Of a stretch of 64,000 nucleotides of DNA, positions 1-8,657 are shown piece by piece (the stretch's first letter is position 1; the number at the start of each line of letters is the position of its first letter). Origin of the DNA: Micromonosporaceae bacterium. Its GTDB lineage: Bacteria > Actinomycetota > Actinomycetes > Mycobacteriales > Micromonosporaceae. The stretch is taken from positions 1-64,000 of the forward strand of contig JAHRHA010000005.1 of the NCBI GenBank assembly GCA_020027875.1, given 5' to 3'. The position numbers were made by a program, and so were the translations under genes. Under the pieces are notes generated by a model. It was not told where the DNA came from and ran no database searches. It saw only the letters and a program-made list of their open reading frames with translations.

Positions 1-44
1 TCGCGCAATGTGGAGTCGGTGATGCGGACGTGAACATCCGTCAT
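1..44 (-). CDS. mhpE: 4-hydroxy-2-oxovalerate aldolase, N-terminal fragment at window edge
   Basis: Only the first 14 codons are in the window, beginning [14 protein letters not shown]. The start ITDSTLRD is characteristic of the DRE-TIM metallolyase family that splits 4-hydroxy-2-oxovalerate into pyruvate and acetaldehyde. The ATG overlaps the stop of the acetaldehyde dehydrogenase gene as ATGA, as expected for the two-subunit channelling complex of this pathway. The rest lies beyond base 1, so the assignment rests on the short N-terminus and the neighbour. Confidence 0.75.
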   Translation of the reverse strand, partial: MTDVHVRITDSTLR

Positions 45-973
45 GCCGCGGCCGCCTTCCGTCCGGTGCGTAGGTGCGCCGCCACCAGCTCGCCAACCCG
101 CGCCGCGGCGGAGGTCATGATGTCAAGGTTGCCGGCGTAGTCGGGCAGGTAATCGCCCCTACCGCGCACCTCAAGAAACACACCTACCCGGGCCATGCCG
201 CGCCAGCGGTCGTCCGGCGGGTCGAACTGCGGGTCGGCGCGCAGCGTGTAGCCCGGGACGTATCGCCGGACCGTGTCAACCATCGAATAGATGCTCGTGG
301 CGACCCGGTCGCGCAGCGCACCCGGCTCAGCCGCCTCGGTCGGGATGGCGCAGAACACCGTGTTCCTCATGATCATCGGAGGTACCACCGGGTTGAGCAG
401 GATGATGGCCTTGCCCAGCGCGGCACCGCCGACGGTCCTCAGCGATGTTGCAGTGGTCTCGGTGAACTCGTCGATGTTGGCGCGGGTGCCCGGACCAGCC
501 GAGCGCGACGCGATCGACGCGACGATCTCGGCATAAGGCACGTCGACGGTGCCAGTAATCGCGGCGACGATCGGTACGGTCGCCTGCCCACCGCAGGTGA
601 TCATGTTCAGGTTAGGCGCGTCAATGTTGACGTTGAGGTTGACGGGCGGGCAGACGTAGGGGCCCACTGCGGCCGGCGTGAGGTCGATGGCGCGGATGCC
701 GGCGGCCGCGTAGCGGGCCGCGTTGGCCGCGTGTGCCTTAGCGCTGGTCGCCTCGAAGACAATGTCCGGCACATCATCCTGGGCGAGGAGCCAGTCGACG
801 CCGGCGGCGCTCGCGGTCAGGCCACGCCGGCGGGCCCGGTCGATTCCATCGGATGTGGGATCGACGCCGATCATGTAGCGGAGTTCGACCGCGTCGCTGT
901 GGCGCAGCAGTTTGAACATCAGGTCGGTGCCGATGTTGCCGGGTCCGACAATCGCGGCGGTGATCGTACGCAC
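41..973 (-). CDS. mhpF: acetaldehyde dehydrogenase (acetylating)
   Basis: A 310-residue protein of the MhpF/BphJ/HsaG family, which oxidises acetaldehyde with NAD+ and CoA to acetyl-CoA in the last step of meta-cleavage degradation. It shows the N-terminal Rossmann motif [11 protein letters not shown], the segment [12 protein letters not shown] that carries the catalytic cysteine (near residue 126), and the conserved RNTVFCAI near residue 203. Length is normal for the family. It lies 17 bp after the hydratase gene and overlaps the aldolase start by 4 bp, so it is translationally coupled to its partner. Expression is expected from the promoter upstream of the class II aldolase gene. Confidence 0.95.
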   Translation of the reverse strand: MRTITAAIVGPGNIGTDLMFKLLRHSDAVELRYMIGVDPTSDGIDRARRRGLTASAAGVDWLLAQDDVPDIVFEATSAKAHAANAARYAAAGIRAIDLTPAAVGPYVCPPVNLNVNIDAPNLNMITCGGQATVPIVAAITGTVDVPYAEIVASIASRSAGPGTRANIDEFTETTATSLRTVGGAALGKAIILLNPVVPPMIMRNTVFCAIPTEAAEPGALRDRVATSIYSMVDTVRRYVPGYTLRADPQFDPPDDRWRGMARVGVFLEVRGRGDYLPDYAGNLDIMTSAAARVGELVAAHLRTGRKAAAA

Positions 974-990
974 GCAGGCCGTCCCTCCGG

Positions 991-1767
991 TTAGGCGAAC
1001 ACGGCGGTGACCGCGCCGAGGTGGTCGAGCGTGGCGGAGACGCTATCGCCAGCATCGAGCGCCACGGCAGCGGTCAACGCGCCGGTGAGGATGATGCTGT
1101 CGGCCGCGAGGTCGGCGCCACGCGCGGTGAGGGTGTTGGCGAGCCACGTCGCCGCGATCAGCGGCGAACCCAACACGGCCGCACCGGTACCGGTCTCCCT
1201 GATGCGTCCATTGTGGCTAAACGCGCAGCCGATCAGCGCAAGGTCGAGCCGGTCGAGTGCGGTCCGAGTCCCGCCGAGCACGAGCCCGCCGCTGGAGGCG
1301 TTGTCGGCGATCGTGTCGATAAGGCCGATCCGCCACCCGGTGATACGACTATCGATAATCTCGATGGCCGGCACGGCGTACGCCGTCGCACTCGCGATGT
1401 CGGCCACGGACAGGCCCGGTCCCCGCAGCGCGCGGCCGAGAACCAGAGCAACCTCGGGCTCGGCGCGCGGCTGCAGGAATCGTTCGATCGGGATTGGAGC
1501 GTCGGCTGGGTAGACCATGTCGGATAGGAGATGGCCGTAGTCGGGCTCATGGATACCGAGCTGTTGCCGCATCGCGGCGGATGTAAGCCCGACCTTGAAT
1601 CCAACGACCGACGCGCCGTCGTCGACTCGGCGCCGGACCTGGATCTGCTGGATGCCGTACGCGTCGTCGAGCGTGAGCCCGTCATAGGTCCCGGTCAGCG
1701 GCGCTAGGGTTCGCTTGGTCTCATACACGTTGAGCAGCGAGGCAGCGATGGCCTCGAGGTCAGTCAC
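991..1767 (-). CDS. mhpD: 2-keto-4-pentenoate hydratase
   Basis: A 258-residue member of the hydratase/decarboxylase branch of the FAH superfamily. It adds water to 2-hydroxypenta-2,4-dienoate (or an alkyl derivative) to give 4-hydroxy-2-oxovalerate, the substrate of the next enzyme. GFKVGLTS (about residues 56-63) and [13 protein letters not shown] (about 100-112), with its metal-binding acidic residues, are visible. Its start overlaps the end of the class II aldolase gene by 8 bp, placing it second in the operon running to the left edge. A decarboxylase (4-oxalocrotonate decarboxylase) is the closest alternative in this family, but no partner for that role is seen. Confidence 0.9.
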   Translation of the reverse strand: MTDLEAIAASLLNVYETKRTLAPLTGTYDGLTLDDAYGIQQIQVRRRVDDGASVVGFKVGLTSAAMRQQLGIHEPDYGHLLSDMVYPADAPIPIERFLQPRAEPEVALVLGRALRGPGLSVADIASATAYAVPAIEIIDSRITGWRIGLIDTIADNASSGGLVLGGTRTALDRLDLALIGCAFSHNGRIRETGTGAAVLGSPLIAATWLANTLTARGADLAADSIILTGALTAAVALDAGDSVSATLDHLGAVTAVFA

Positions 1768-2464
1768 GGCCGGCCTCCGCGTCGTCGAGTGCGGTACGCC
1801 AGAGATGGCGCCATAGGCGGGGCAGCAGCTCGTCCTGTACCGCGCGCCAGGAGTCGACCTCAGCGTCGGTGAGCGGCCGGAAAGGCCCGGCGGCGCTGGC
1901 CGTCAGCCATGCTTGGCAGGCCGTCGACAGCAACCACATGCGGGCGACCGCGATACCCGGACTGGACGCGGTGGTGATGGCACCGTTGCCGCGAAGCAGC
2001 AGGGCATCGGCCCGGCCGAGCGCGACGGCGGCCCGGCTAGCGAGTTCGGCGCTGCGCAGCAGGCGCGCGTCGTCGTGCACGGGCACGACCCGCCCGAGCC
2101 AGCTCGCCTGGCCGTGCAGCGGCGTCAGCGCGGTCGCGACAGCTGCCGCGGCTGCCGCGCCGGGCGGCTGCGCACGGACGACCGCCATCACGTCGGGCCG
2201 GACCGCGTACACGCACAGGTGGATCCAGCTCTCGGCGGGTGCGCCGGCCGGAAGTTCGGTCGCATCGAGCGGCACTGTCACCAGGTCCCTGTCCCGTACC
2301 TGATCGAGCGCGGCGGCGGGCGTGATCAGCAGGCGATCGCCGGCTCGGGCGGAGATGTGGCCGAAGCCGGTGACCAGACCCAATGCGGCGAGGACGCGGG
2401 CGGCATCGGCTATCTCCGCCGACCCCGCTGATCCTGATCGTGCGTCTTGCGCTTCGACCCTCAC
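1760..2464 (-). CDS. class II aldolase/adducin family protein, possibly an aromatic-acid decarboxylase
   Basis: A 234-residue class II aldolase fold: GLVTGFGHISARAGDRLLITP near the N-terminus, an internal region WIHLCVYAVRPDVMAVV, and LLRGNGAITT near residue 150. The usual metal site HxH is altered (WIHLCVY; later VHDDARLL), so metal ligation may differ. In meta-cleavage clusters, relatives of this fold include 3,4-dihydroxyphthalate decarboxylase, so a ring-substituent decarboxylase is a reasonable guess but is inference. The GTG start lies 5 bp from a GntR operator, with TACAGT inside that operator spaced as a -10 for a leaderless transcript. It is the first gene of the operon reading to the left edge. 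Confidence 0.75.
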   Translation of the reverse strand: MRVEAQDARSGSAGSAEIADAARVLAALGLVTGFGHISARAGDRLLITPAAALDQVRDRDLVTVPLDATELPAGAPAESWIHLCVYAVRPDVMAVVRAQPPGAAAAAAVATALTPLHGQASWLGRVVPVHDDARLLRSAELASRAAVALGRADALLLRGNGAITTASSPGIAVARMWLLSTACQAWLTASAAGPFRPLTDAEVDSWRAVQDELLPRLWRHLWRTALDDAEAGRD

Positions 2465-2469
2465 CCACT

Positions 2470-2485
2470 AAACTGTATGCAGTTT
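2470..2485. promoter_or_regulatory. GntR-type operator site 1 (divergent promoter)
   Basis: AAACTGTATGCAGTTT, a near-perfect palindrome (arms AAACTG/CAGTTT), sits in the 40-bp gap between the divergent class II aldolase and dioxygenase genes. It is identical to the site at 10530 and repeats with small changes at 6066, 9042, 9064 and 9312. The cluster encodes one GntR/FCD regulator (6155-6910), the likely ligand of these sites. Confidence 0.8.
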
Positions 2486-2504
2486 CTCGGGAAAGGGAAA
2501 GACC

Positions 2505-3410
2505 GTGATCTCAGGACTACATCATTACGCACTCGAGGTGCCCGACCTTGCGATCGCGGACGGGTTCCTGCAGGACTTCGGGCTGGAAACCGCGGAGAAG
2601 GACGGCGCGCTGGTGGCCCGGTGCGCCGGCCGGCAGCAGGAACAGGTCCGCATGTTGGAGAGCCCGGCCAAGCGCCTGCATCACGTGTCGTTCACGCTCC
2701 GCCCGGGCACGATGGACGCGACGCGAGAGGCGTTGGCGCGCGCCGCCACACCGCTGATCGAGCCGCCAGACGGCGCTGACGGGCAGGGGTTGTGGATCCG
2801 CGACCCCGACGGCACGGCGGTGCAACTGCTCGACATCGAGCAGGCACCCGCCCGACCCGTCGCCGAGATTCTGACCAATGCCGGGTCCAGCCGGCAGCGC
2901 ATCGGCTCGGCGCAGTGGCGGGACGTGACCGCGGATGTGATGCCCCGCCGGCTGGGGCACACGCTGTTGTTCACGCCGCAACCGGCTCGGATGACCAACT
3001 TCTACACCGAGGTACTCGGCCTGCACGTCAGCGACACCATCCACCACGACCTAGTGACGTTCCTCAACGCCGGACCGGGCGACCACCACATCTTCGGATT
3101 CATCACCTCAACCCACCCGGGATTCCATCATGGAAGTTTCGAGGTGCCGTCGATCGACGCGATCGCGCTGGGCGCGGACCGGATGCGGACCAGGGGCCGC
3201 GACGCCGGATGGGGGCTGGGCCGGCACACGATCGGGTCGAACTTCTTCCACTACAACCCGGATCCGTGGGGCAGCTGGATCGAATGGTTCTCCGACATCG
3301 ACCAGATCGACGAGTGCTGGGTGGCCGGCGACTGGGACGTCCCGCCGCACTTGTGGGGTGCACCGCCGCCGCCGACCTTTCTGTCCAACCTGGAGCCGCC
3401 CCGGACCTGA
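2505..3410 (+). CDS. extradiol ring-cleavage dioxygenase (VOC family, two-domain type)
   Basis: A 301-residue type I extradiol dioxygenase that opens catechol-like rings next to the hydroxyls using Fe(II) and O2. Two vicinal-oxygen-chelate modules are visible. The catalytic C-terminal one contains RLGHTLLFTP (first His), GFHHGSFEV (second His) and SWIEWFSD (Glu ligand), a complete 2-His-1-Glu set. The GTG start follows a strong purine-rich ribosome site (GGGAAAGGGAAAGACC). It diverges from the class II aldolase and shares the operator at 2470. It is a monocistronic catabolic gene facing a convergent operon. The native catechol cannot be named from sequence. Confidence 0.92.
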   Translation: MISGLHHYALEVPDLAIADGFLQDFGLETAEKDGALVARCAGRQQEQVRMLESPAKRLHHVSFTLRPGTMDATREALARAATPLIEPPDGADGQGLWIRDPDGTAVQLLDIEQAPARPVAEILTNAGSSRQRIGSAQWRDVTADVMPRRLGHTLLFTPQPARMTNFYTEVLGLHVSDTIHHDLVTFLNAGPGDHHIFGFITSTHPGFHHGSFEVPSIDAIALGADRMRTRGRDAGWGLGRHTIGSNFFHYNPDPWGSWIEWFSDIDQIDECWVAGDWDVPPHLWGAPPPPTFLSNLEPPRT

Positions 3411-3414
3411 CCGA

Positions 3415-3882
3415 TCAGGCAGTCACCGTCTCACCCGCCGCGACGCGGCGCATCGCGGTCAGCGTGGCGGCGACCGCCTTGAGGTAATCGCCGGTCATGC
3501 CCTCGGCGTACGCCTGCTCCTCACTCGAACCGCCCTGGACGCCGGCGACCACGAGCGCGAAGCTAAACCGCAACGCCAGGCTATCGTCGTCTCCTTCGAT
3601 CTCGTTCGCGATGGTGCCGAGCACCGGCCCGGCGATGCGGGTGAACACCACCCGGTGCGGGGACTCCAGGGTGATGCGCTCGGTGAAGCGCTGGCCACGG
3701 AAGTCGATGTCGCGGTCGAAAACGGTGTCGCTATGCCGCGCGACGACCTCGCAGTACGTCATAGACGGGACGAACGGCAATGCGTTGTTGGCCTTCATGA
3801 CCAGGCCGTCCCAGACGTCGGCGCGGGTCAGCTGCGGTTGGCCTGGCTCGTTGGCCGGTAGCTGGTGTGATACGTAAATCAT
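3415..3882 (-). CDS. DUF1857/AtaL-like SRPBCC family protein
   Basis: A 155-residue single-domain protein resembling the DUF1857 (AtaL-like) group of START/SRPBCC folds, starting MIYVSHQLPANEPGQPQLTR and ending in a long helix near residue 135. Such folds bind small hydrophobic ligands; no catalytic residues can be assigned. It is the last gene of the operon 6061-3415 and overlaps the FAH gene stop with ATGA, so it is coupled to it. It may bind or isomerise an aromatic or ring-opened intermediate, which is inference from context. Confidence 0.75.
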   Translation of the reverse strand: MIYVSHQLPANEPGQPQLTRADVWDGLVMKANNALPFVPSMTYCEVVARHSDTVFDRDIDFRGQRFTERITLESPHRVVFTRIAGPVLGTIANEIEGDDDSLALRFSFALVVAGVQGGSSEEQAYAEGMTGDYLKAVAATLTAMRRVAAGETVTA

Positions 3883-4778
3883 GGGTGGCTCCTCTCCGCA
3901 TCGATGACATGATTAGTGATCTCGCCCAGCCCATCGATCGCAACCCGCACGACATCGCCGTGGCGCAGGAAGAGTCCGCGCCCTGCCCCCACGCCCGACG
4001 GCGTACCCGTCGCGATGACGTCGCCGGGCTCGAGCGTGACCACCGTGCTCGCCGCGGCGACAAGCTGGTCCACCGCGCAGATCATGTCGCGGGTCGATTC
4101 ATCCTGCTGCAAGGTGTCGTTGACCCACAGCCGCAGGCGCAGATCCTGCGGATCGGGCACGTGCCATGCGGGCGTGATGCCTGGACCAAGCGGCAACGAT
4201 GTATCGATCGCCTTCGCGGCGAACCAGTCGTAGCTAAACGCCTCGGCCGGTACGATCTCACGGCGGTGGTATCCGCGTGCGGTGATGTCGTTGGCGACGC
4301 AGTACCCCGCGACGTGCTCGAGCGCGCGCTCGATCGGAATGTCGCGCCCGCGCACTCCGATCACCACGGCGAGCTCGGCCTCCCAGTCATAGCGGGCCGC
4401 CTCAGCGTTGCGGATCATGATCGGGTCCGTCGGGCCGATGACCGACGTGGAAGGGGGCTTGAGGAAGAAGAACGGCTTCCACCCGTCGCCGGGCACCTCG
4501 GCACCCATCTCGCGGACGTGCTTGCGGTAGTTGACACCGGCGCACAGCACCTTGCGCGGCCAACTGATCGGAGTCAGCAGCACGGCGTCATCCACGAGCG
4601 GCGCGGCCGCGTGCGACATCGCGGACAGCACCCCAGCCGCCTGGGCCCAGTTGTCCAGCAAGTCAAGCATGGTCGGCCACTGCTTGAGCTCGGGCGGCGC
4701 AACGATGTTGCCGTTGGCGTGCCGCACACCGAGGCGGGTCTCCACACCATCCCAAAAGGTGACGAGTGCGTAGGTCAC
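3879..4778 (-). CDS. fumarylacetoacetate hydrolase (FAH) family protein
   Basis: A 299-residue FAH-fold enzyme. The core holds LCAGVNYRKHVREMG (around residue 85), FFFLKPPSTSVIGP and YDWEAELAVVIG, with the acidic residues that bind Mg2+ or Mn2+. FAH enzymes hydrolyse or decarboxylate 2,4-dioxo acids and 2-oxo-alkenoates made from aromatic rings. I place the start at GTG 4778, overlapping the upstream stop as GTGA; the same frame stays open far upstream but there only shadows the dehydrogenase gene. It is distinct from the hydratase at 991, so the island has two FAH-superfamily enzymes and may process two ring-fission products. Confidence 0.9.
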   Translation of the reverse strand: MTYALVTFWDGVETRLGVRHANGNIVAPPELKQWPTMLDLLDNWAQAAGVLSAMSHAAAPLVDDAVLLTPISWPRKVLCAGVNYRKHVREMGAEVPGDGWKPFFFLKPPSTSVIGPTDPIMIRNAEAARYDWEAELAVVIGVRGRDIPIERALEHVAGYCVANDITARGYHRREIVPAEAFSYDWFAAKAIDTSLPLGPGITPAWHVPDPQDLRLRLWVNDTLQQDESTRDMICAVDQLVAAASTVVTLEPGDVIATGTPSGVGAGRGLFLRHGDVVRVAIDGLGEITNHVIDAERSHP

Positions 4779-5662
4779 GCCGGAGCTCCCAGGGTTGGCG
4801 CCGCGCCAGCCAACTGATCGTGTACGGCGGAAATGTCGAGTTGGTTCCAGCCGTCCGCCATGGCCTTGTCGAACACCGTCTTCGCGGCGGCGAACACCGG
4901 CAATTCGGTGCCGGCGGCGGCGTCGGCGATCTGCTCGAGGATGGCGTGCAGCGTCTCGATCGGACCCGGCGCTGGCGTCCATTGCCGGGTTCGCATCACC
5001 GGGCCGCGCTGCTTGAAGATCGCCGACGACGCGATGGATGTATCGAGCGTGTTCTGAACCAACTCCAGATCCAGGCCGAACCGGCCGGCGAGCACCATCG
5101 CCTCGGCCGCGGCCACGGTGTGGATGCCGATGAGCATGTTCGCCACGTACTTCATGCTCGCGCCGGTACCGAAAGCGCCGGTGTAGACCCACGGTCCGGA
5201 GATCGCTTCGAGCACGGGTCGGACGGCCTCGACGCTGTCTCGGTCCCCGGATACGAAGGTCGTGGCCAAACGTGGCGCCACCATGCCAGGACTGCCACTG
5301 ATCGGGCAGTCGAGCATGTCGCCCCCGGCGGCTCGGACCGCGTCGCGCAAGCGGGTCTTGCTGGCGACGTCGATGGTGCTCATCTCGATGTGCACGGTGC
5401 CCGGCCGAAGCGTGCGCAGCGTGCCCTCCGGCCCGCACACGACGTCGTCGACAGCCTGGGCGTCTGGCACGATCGACAGCAGCACATCGGCGACAGCGGC
5501 CACCGCGGCTGGCGATGCGGCGCCCACGCCCCCCGAGGCGACGAGGTCGTCGCAGCCGGAGCGCCGGAACCCGGTCACCGCCATGCCGCGTGCCATGAGA
5601 TTTCGCGCGATCGGAAGGCCCATCTTGCCAAGGCCAATGACTCCGACGTTCACCTTCGCCAC
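4775..5662 (-). CDS. NAD(P)-dependent oxidoreductase, 3-hydroxyisobutyrate dehydrogenase-like
   Basis: A 295-residue beta-hydroxyacid dehydrogenase. It has the N-terminal nucleotide site GVIGLGKMGLPIARNL, the substrate-site signature DCPISGSPGMV (about residues 118-128), and the catalytic lysine in GASMKYVANML (about 166-176). The family oxidises 3-hydroxy acids such as 3-hydroxyisobutyrate or tartronate semialdehyde. It lies 19 bp after the YCII gene and overlaps the FAH gene by 4 bp. A beta-hydroxyacid dehydrogenase in a meta-cleavage operon is unusual and hints at a branched or methylated product. Substrate unknown. Confidence 0.88.
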   Translation of the reverse strand: MAKVNVGVIGLGKMGLPIARNLMARGMAVTGFRRSGCDDLVASGGVGAASPAAVAAVADVLLSIVPDAQAVDDVVCGPEGTLRTLRPGTVHIEMSTIDVASKTRLRDAVRAAGGDMLDCPISGSPGMVAPRLATTFVSGDRDSVEAVRPVLEAISGPWVYTGAFGTGASMKYVANMLIGIHTVAAAEAMVLAGRFGLDLELVQNTLDTSIASSAIFKQRGPVMRTRQWTPAPGPIETLHAILEQIADAAAGTELPVFAAAKTVFDKAMADGWNQLDISAVHDQLAGAAPTLGAPA

Positions 5663-5680
5663 TCTCCTTCAGGTTTCCGG

Positions 5681-6061
5681 TCACTCCCAGCTGTAGGTGC
5701 CGGTGCCGAGGGACATGCGGACTTGGACCGTGCCTTCGTTGACCCGCCAGCCGAAGACCTGAAACATGCGCAATCCGGCCACGACGAACGGATCAGAGGC
5801 CGCGATCTCGCTGGCCCGCTCGGCGGACTCTGCCCGCAGCACCGTGATGCCGGACCCCGGTCCGGTGCCCGGGCCGCTGGTCAACGGCCCGGATAGGAAC
5901 ACGGTCCCGTCGACCTCCAGTTTCAATACCCAGGCCAGGTGTGCGTCCAGGTGGCGCTCGATGTCGATCGCGGACGTGGACTCGGCTGGCGTCGAGAGCA
6001 CGAGCCAGAAATCGTGTCCCAGTAAGGCGCTGCGATCCGGGCGGTGGCCGTCCGTACTCAT
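5681..6061 (-). CDS. YCII-related domain protein
   Basis: A 126-residue YCII-like (muconolactone-isomerase-type alpha/beta) protein with the usual pattern: FWLVLSTPAES, then a DAHLAWVLKLEVDGTVFLSG strand-turn, and DPFVVAGLRMFQVFGW. YCII domains are small, often ring-cleavage-associated proteins of uncertain chemistry. The ATG at 6061 is preferred over a TTG two codons upstream because the operator at 6066 would otherwise lie over the start. TACAGT within that operator is 6 nt before the ATG, which fits a leaderless mRNA. It is the first gene of a four-gene operon. Confidence 0.8.
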   Translation of the reverse strand: MSTDGHRPDRSALLGHDFWLVLSTPAESTSAIDIERHLDAHLAWVLKLEVDGTVFLSGPLTSGPGTGPGSGITVLRAESAERASEIAASDPFVVAGLRMFQVFGWRVNEGTVQVRMSLGTGTYSWE

Positions 6062-6065
6062 ACCC

Positions 6066-6081
6066 AAACTGTATACAGTTC
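6066..6081. promoter_or_regulatory. GntR-type operator site 2
   Basis: AAACTGTATACAGTTC matches the cluster consensus at 14 of 16 bases and is the most symmetric in the centre. It directly abuts the YCII start codon and lies in the divergent region shared with the regulator gene, so it could serve both repression of the operon and autoregulation. Confidence 0.75.
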
Positions 6082-6112
6082 TGTCTCCTGGTCAAGTGCT
6101 ACGTGGGATGGG

Positions 6113-6159
6113 CATGTGTATGCACTTTGCCAGAGGGTCGGGCACAATGCATACATGCC
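6113..6159. promoter_or_regulatory. GntR gene promoter region with two degenerate half-sites
   Basis: GTATGCA occurs at 6118-6124 and in reverse at 6149-6155, just before and across the regulator start. These are weaker copies (about 11 of 16 matches for the first). CACAAT at 6143-6148 is 6 nt from the ATG and could be a -10 of a leaderless transcript. No Shine-Dalgarno sequence is visible. Confidence 0.4.
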
Positions 6160-6910
6160 CCGAACCCCGACGTTCGTGCCCGGACTGCGCAAGGTCGATC
6201 TGCCGGAGGCCCGCCAGGCCATCCCCGCGCTGCACGCATACCTACGCCAATGCGTCCTGGATGGAACGCTCACGCCCGGCACGAAACTGTCCCAGGTTGC
6301 GCTGGCCGACCAGCTCGGGGTGAGCCGGACGCCGCTGCGCGAGGTGCTGCGCATGTTGCAGGAGGAAGGCCTGGTCGAGATCGAACCCAACCAACGCACC
6401 CGCGTGGCCGGCCTGGATCCGCAGGAACTCGACGACGTCTATGCCAGCCGGATCCTGCTCGAAACGCTCGCCCTGTCCATGACGCTCGATGACTTCACCT
6501 CGGCTCACCAGCGCGAGGCCAAGGCGCTGCTGACGGCCATGCGCAAAGCGGCTCGTAGCGGCGACTTCGCGCTCTGGTTCGAGTCGCACGGCCACTTCCA
6601 CCGCCTCATCACCGCCGGCGCCGGCGCCTCCCTACGACGCCAGCTGACCGTCTTCGCGGACCGAACCATTCGCTACATCAGGATCTATCAGCTCTCGGAG
6701 CCCACGAGTTGGCAGTCCGCCGGCGACATCGAGCACGCCGCGATCCTCGAGGCGCTCGTCGCGCGCGACGACCGGTCCGCCCTGTCGCGGCTCGCGCACC
6801 ACCTAGCCCGCACAGCCGAGCGGGTGCTGACGGACTGCGCACCCGACTACAAGATCAACGCGGTGCCCCACGCGCTCGAGCTCGTGGAGCGTCGCAACCG
6901 GCGTTCGTAG
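6155..6910 (+). CDS. GntR family transcriptional regulator with FCD ligand domain
   Basis: A 251-residue regulator. The N-terminal winged helix covers about residues 25-90, with LSQVALADQLGVSRTPLREV as the helix-turn-helix. A C-terminal FCD helical bundle follows, with histidines in HGHFHRLI and EHAAILEAL that normally bind a metal or carboxylate effector. The ATG at 6155 is chosen over the longer open frame because it gives the usual family length and the extra 37 codons cover the operator. It sits in the middle of the cluster among six operator copies, so it is the obvious local repressor, probably released by an aromatic or ring-cleaved acid. Confidence 0.9.
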   Translation: MPRTPTFVPGLRKVDLPEARQAIPALHAYLRQCVLDGTLTPGTKLSQVALADQLGVSRTPLREVLRMLQEEGLVEIEPNQRTRVAGLDPQELDDVYASRILLETLALSMTLDDFTSAHQREAKALLTAMRKAARSGDFALWFESHGHFHRLITAGAGASLRRQLTVFADRTIRYIRIYQLSEPTSWQSAGDIEHAAILEALVARDDRSALSRLAHHLARTAERVLTDCAPDYKINAVPHALELVERRNRRS

Positions 6911-6921
6911 TGGGCGCTGCG

Positions 6922-7746
6922 TCAGCCGGCCGCGAGGAACGGTTCGACAACCGCGAGAAACTCGGCTGTCTTCTCGATCATCGTCCAGTGCCCGCAACCG
7001 CCGATCACGTGCAGGCGGCAGTCTGGCAAGAGCTCGACCAGCTGTGCGGACGACGATTGCCATGGGACGACGCGGTCGTCGCGGCCGTGGACCATGAGGA
7101 CGGGCTGTGAGACAGCGTTGAGTTCCGCGCCGGACAAAGCAAGATCGTCGACCCACCGCTGCCGAGGATGCGGGAACATGGCCGCCCATGAGTGGCGTAC
7201 GGGCGGGTTGAGGCTCGCCTCGTAGCGCAGTTTCACAAGATCGTCGGTGATGAGGGTCCTGTTGTAGGCGAACAGCCCAATGATCTCGCGCATGCCCTCG
7301 ACGCTGGGTTCGTAGGCCCAGACGGTGTTCAGACCGTCAGGCAGCGCCATCGCTACGCCCATCGTGCCCATCAGCACTATGCGCCGGATTGCCGACGGAC
7401 GAGCGACCGACATCGATAGTGCGATCGCGCCACCCATCGAGTTACCGATCACATCGACCGCGCCGACGCCGAGCGCGTCGAGCAGCGCACACGCGTGATC
7501 GGTCCACGCCGTCCTCCCGTACATCTGCTTCCGGCCGGTGGCCGTGCCGCCGAAGCCGAGCTGGTCGGGTGCGATCACCCGCCGGTGCACGCTGAGCGCC
7601 AAAATGACCGGTCGCCAGTTCGCGACGGCGCTGACGCCCGGGCCGGAACCGTGCAGCAACAACAGGGGCGGGTGTCCACCGTCGACGTCGCCGGTGTCGA
7701 TCACCGAGGTGGCGACGCCGGCGACGTCGACAAAGGTGGGCTCCAA
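6922..7746 (-). CDS. alpha/beta hydrolase, meta-cleavage product hydrolase type
   Basis: A 274-residue hydrolase resembling 2-hydroxymuconate-semialdehyde or 2-hydroxy-6-oxo-dienoate hydrolases (DmpD/BphD/HsaD). It cuts the C-C bond of the ring-fission product. LLLLHGSGPGVSAVANW supplies the oxyanion region, GNSMGGA the nucleophile serine (near 104), HGRDDRVVPW the acid, and GCGHWTMIE the histidine. The TTG start is 7 nt after GGAG. It lies 4 bp downstream of the second dioxygenase, which is the natural supplier of its substrate. It runs convergently toward the GntR gene. Confidence 0.9.
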   Translation of the reverse strand: MEPTFVDVAGVATSVIDTGDVDGGHPPLLLLHGSGPGVSAVANWRPVILALSVHRRVIAPDQLGFGGTATGRKQMYGRTAWTDHACALLDALGVGAVDVIGNSMGGAIALSMSVARPSAIRRIVLMGTMGVAMALPDGLNTVWAYEPSVEGMREIIGLFAYNRTLITDDLVKLRYEASLNPPVRHSWAAMFPHPRQRWVDDLALSGAELNAVSQPVLMVHGRDDRVVPWQSSSAQLVELLPDCRLHVIGGCGHWTMIEKTAEFLAVVEPFLAAG

Positions 7747-7750
7747 CGAC

Positions 7751-8644
7751 CTACTCCCCCGTGTCCATCAGCTGCGGCTGGCTGGAAACCCGGCGCACCG
7801 GACCCAGCCACATGTCGATGGAGCCGACCTCGTCCGGGTCGAACGTCCTTGGCCGCCACGAAGCCTCATCTTCGATGCGCCGCACGCCGTGGGAGTACTC
7901 GTAGGTGAACCCTTCCGGACCGAGGAAGTAGAGGAACACCGCAGTCGACTGTGGATGGCGGCCGGGCCCCATCTCAATCTCGATGCCACGGTCCACCAGG
8001 AAATGCCAATTGCGGAACACGTCATCGATGGTGGCTACCTGAAAGTTCATATGGCACAGGCCCGGGCCGTCGCCCCGGAACACCGCAAGTTTGTGGTGTA
8101 CCGGGTCGATGCGCAGCAGGCAGGCGGCATCGCCGATCCAGTCCGAGACGCGCGCGTTGAAATGCGAGCTCCAGAACCGGTACGCCTCGTGCACGTCGGG
8201 AGCATCAAGACACAGATGGCCGAATTCGGTGATGCCAGCGTGGCGGGTGAACGCGACCGGTCGGGTGATCGTCTCCTGCTGGCAGACCAGTTCCAGGCAG
8301 TTTCCGAACGGATCGTCAAATCCGATGAACGAGCGGACCCGCCGTGATCGAGCCGCCGCCGCATCGCCCCTGGTCACCGCGTAACCCGCTTGTTCCAGCT
8401 CGGCCTCGGCCGCCGCCAGCGCGTCCTCGTCGGCGACCGTGAAGCCGGAGGAGATGACGCCGGAGCGACCCTGCACCAAGGCCAGGCAGTGGTGCCGGCC
8501 GTCCGCGCGAAGGTGCGCCACTGCGACGTCAGCCTCGGTCGGCGGCGCAAGTTCCAAACCGACCATCGTGGTGGCGAACGATACCGCCTTGTCCAGATCG
8601 GCGACGCCAGTTCGAACGTAGGCGATGTCGGTCAGCTCGATCAC
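7751..8644 (-). CDS. extradiol dioxygenase, VOC family (second copy)
   Basis: A 297-residue two-module extradiol dioxygenase of the 2,3-dihydroxybiphenyl dioxygenase type, different from the one at 2505. Likely iron ligands lie in FGHLCLDAPD, LCHMNFQVATID and FTYEYSHGV. I set the start at GTG 8644 (IELTDIAYVRTG); the frame is open upstream, but that part overlaps the NTF2 gene and looks non-coding. It lies 13 bp after that gene and 4 bp before the hydrolase. The island thus has two ring-cleavage enzymes with different partners, suggesting two catecholic substrates or successive cleavages. Confidence 0.9.
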   Translation of the reverse strand: MIELTDIAYVRTGVADLDKAVSFATTMVGLELAPPTEADVAVAHLRADGRHHCLALVQGRSGVISSGFTVADEDALAAAEAELEQAGYAVTRGDAAAARSRRVRSFIGFDDPFGNCLELVCQQETITRPVAFTRHAGITEFGHLCLDAPDVHEAYRFWSSHFNARVSDWIGDAACLLRIDPVHHKLAVFRGDGPGLCHMNFQVATIDDVFRNWHFLVDRGIEIEMGPGRHPQSTAVFLYFLGPEGFTYEYSHGVRRIEDEASWRPRTFDPDEVGSIDMWLGPVRRVSSQPQLMDTGE

Positions 8645-8657
8645 GGCGAGCCCCCGG

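Noticed and set aside
3879-5684. A single 601-residue reading frame spanning FAH and dehydrogenase regions
   Set aside because: Only the C-terminal half matches FAH; the rest is Arg-rich shadow of the dehydrogenase gene in another frame. GTG 4778 with a 4-bp overlap explains the true start.
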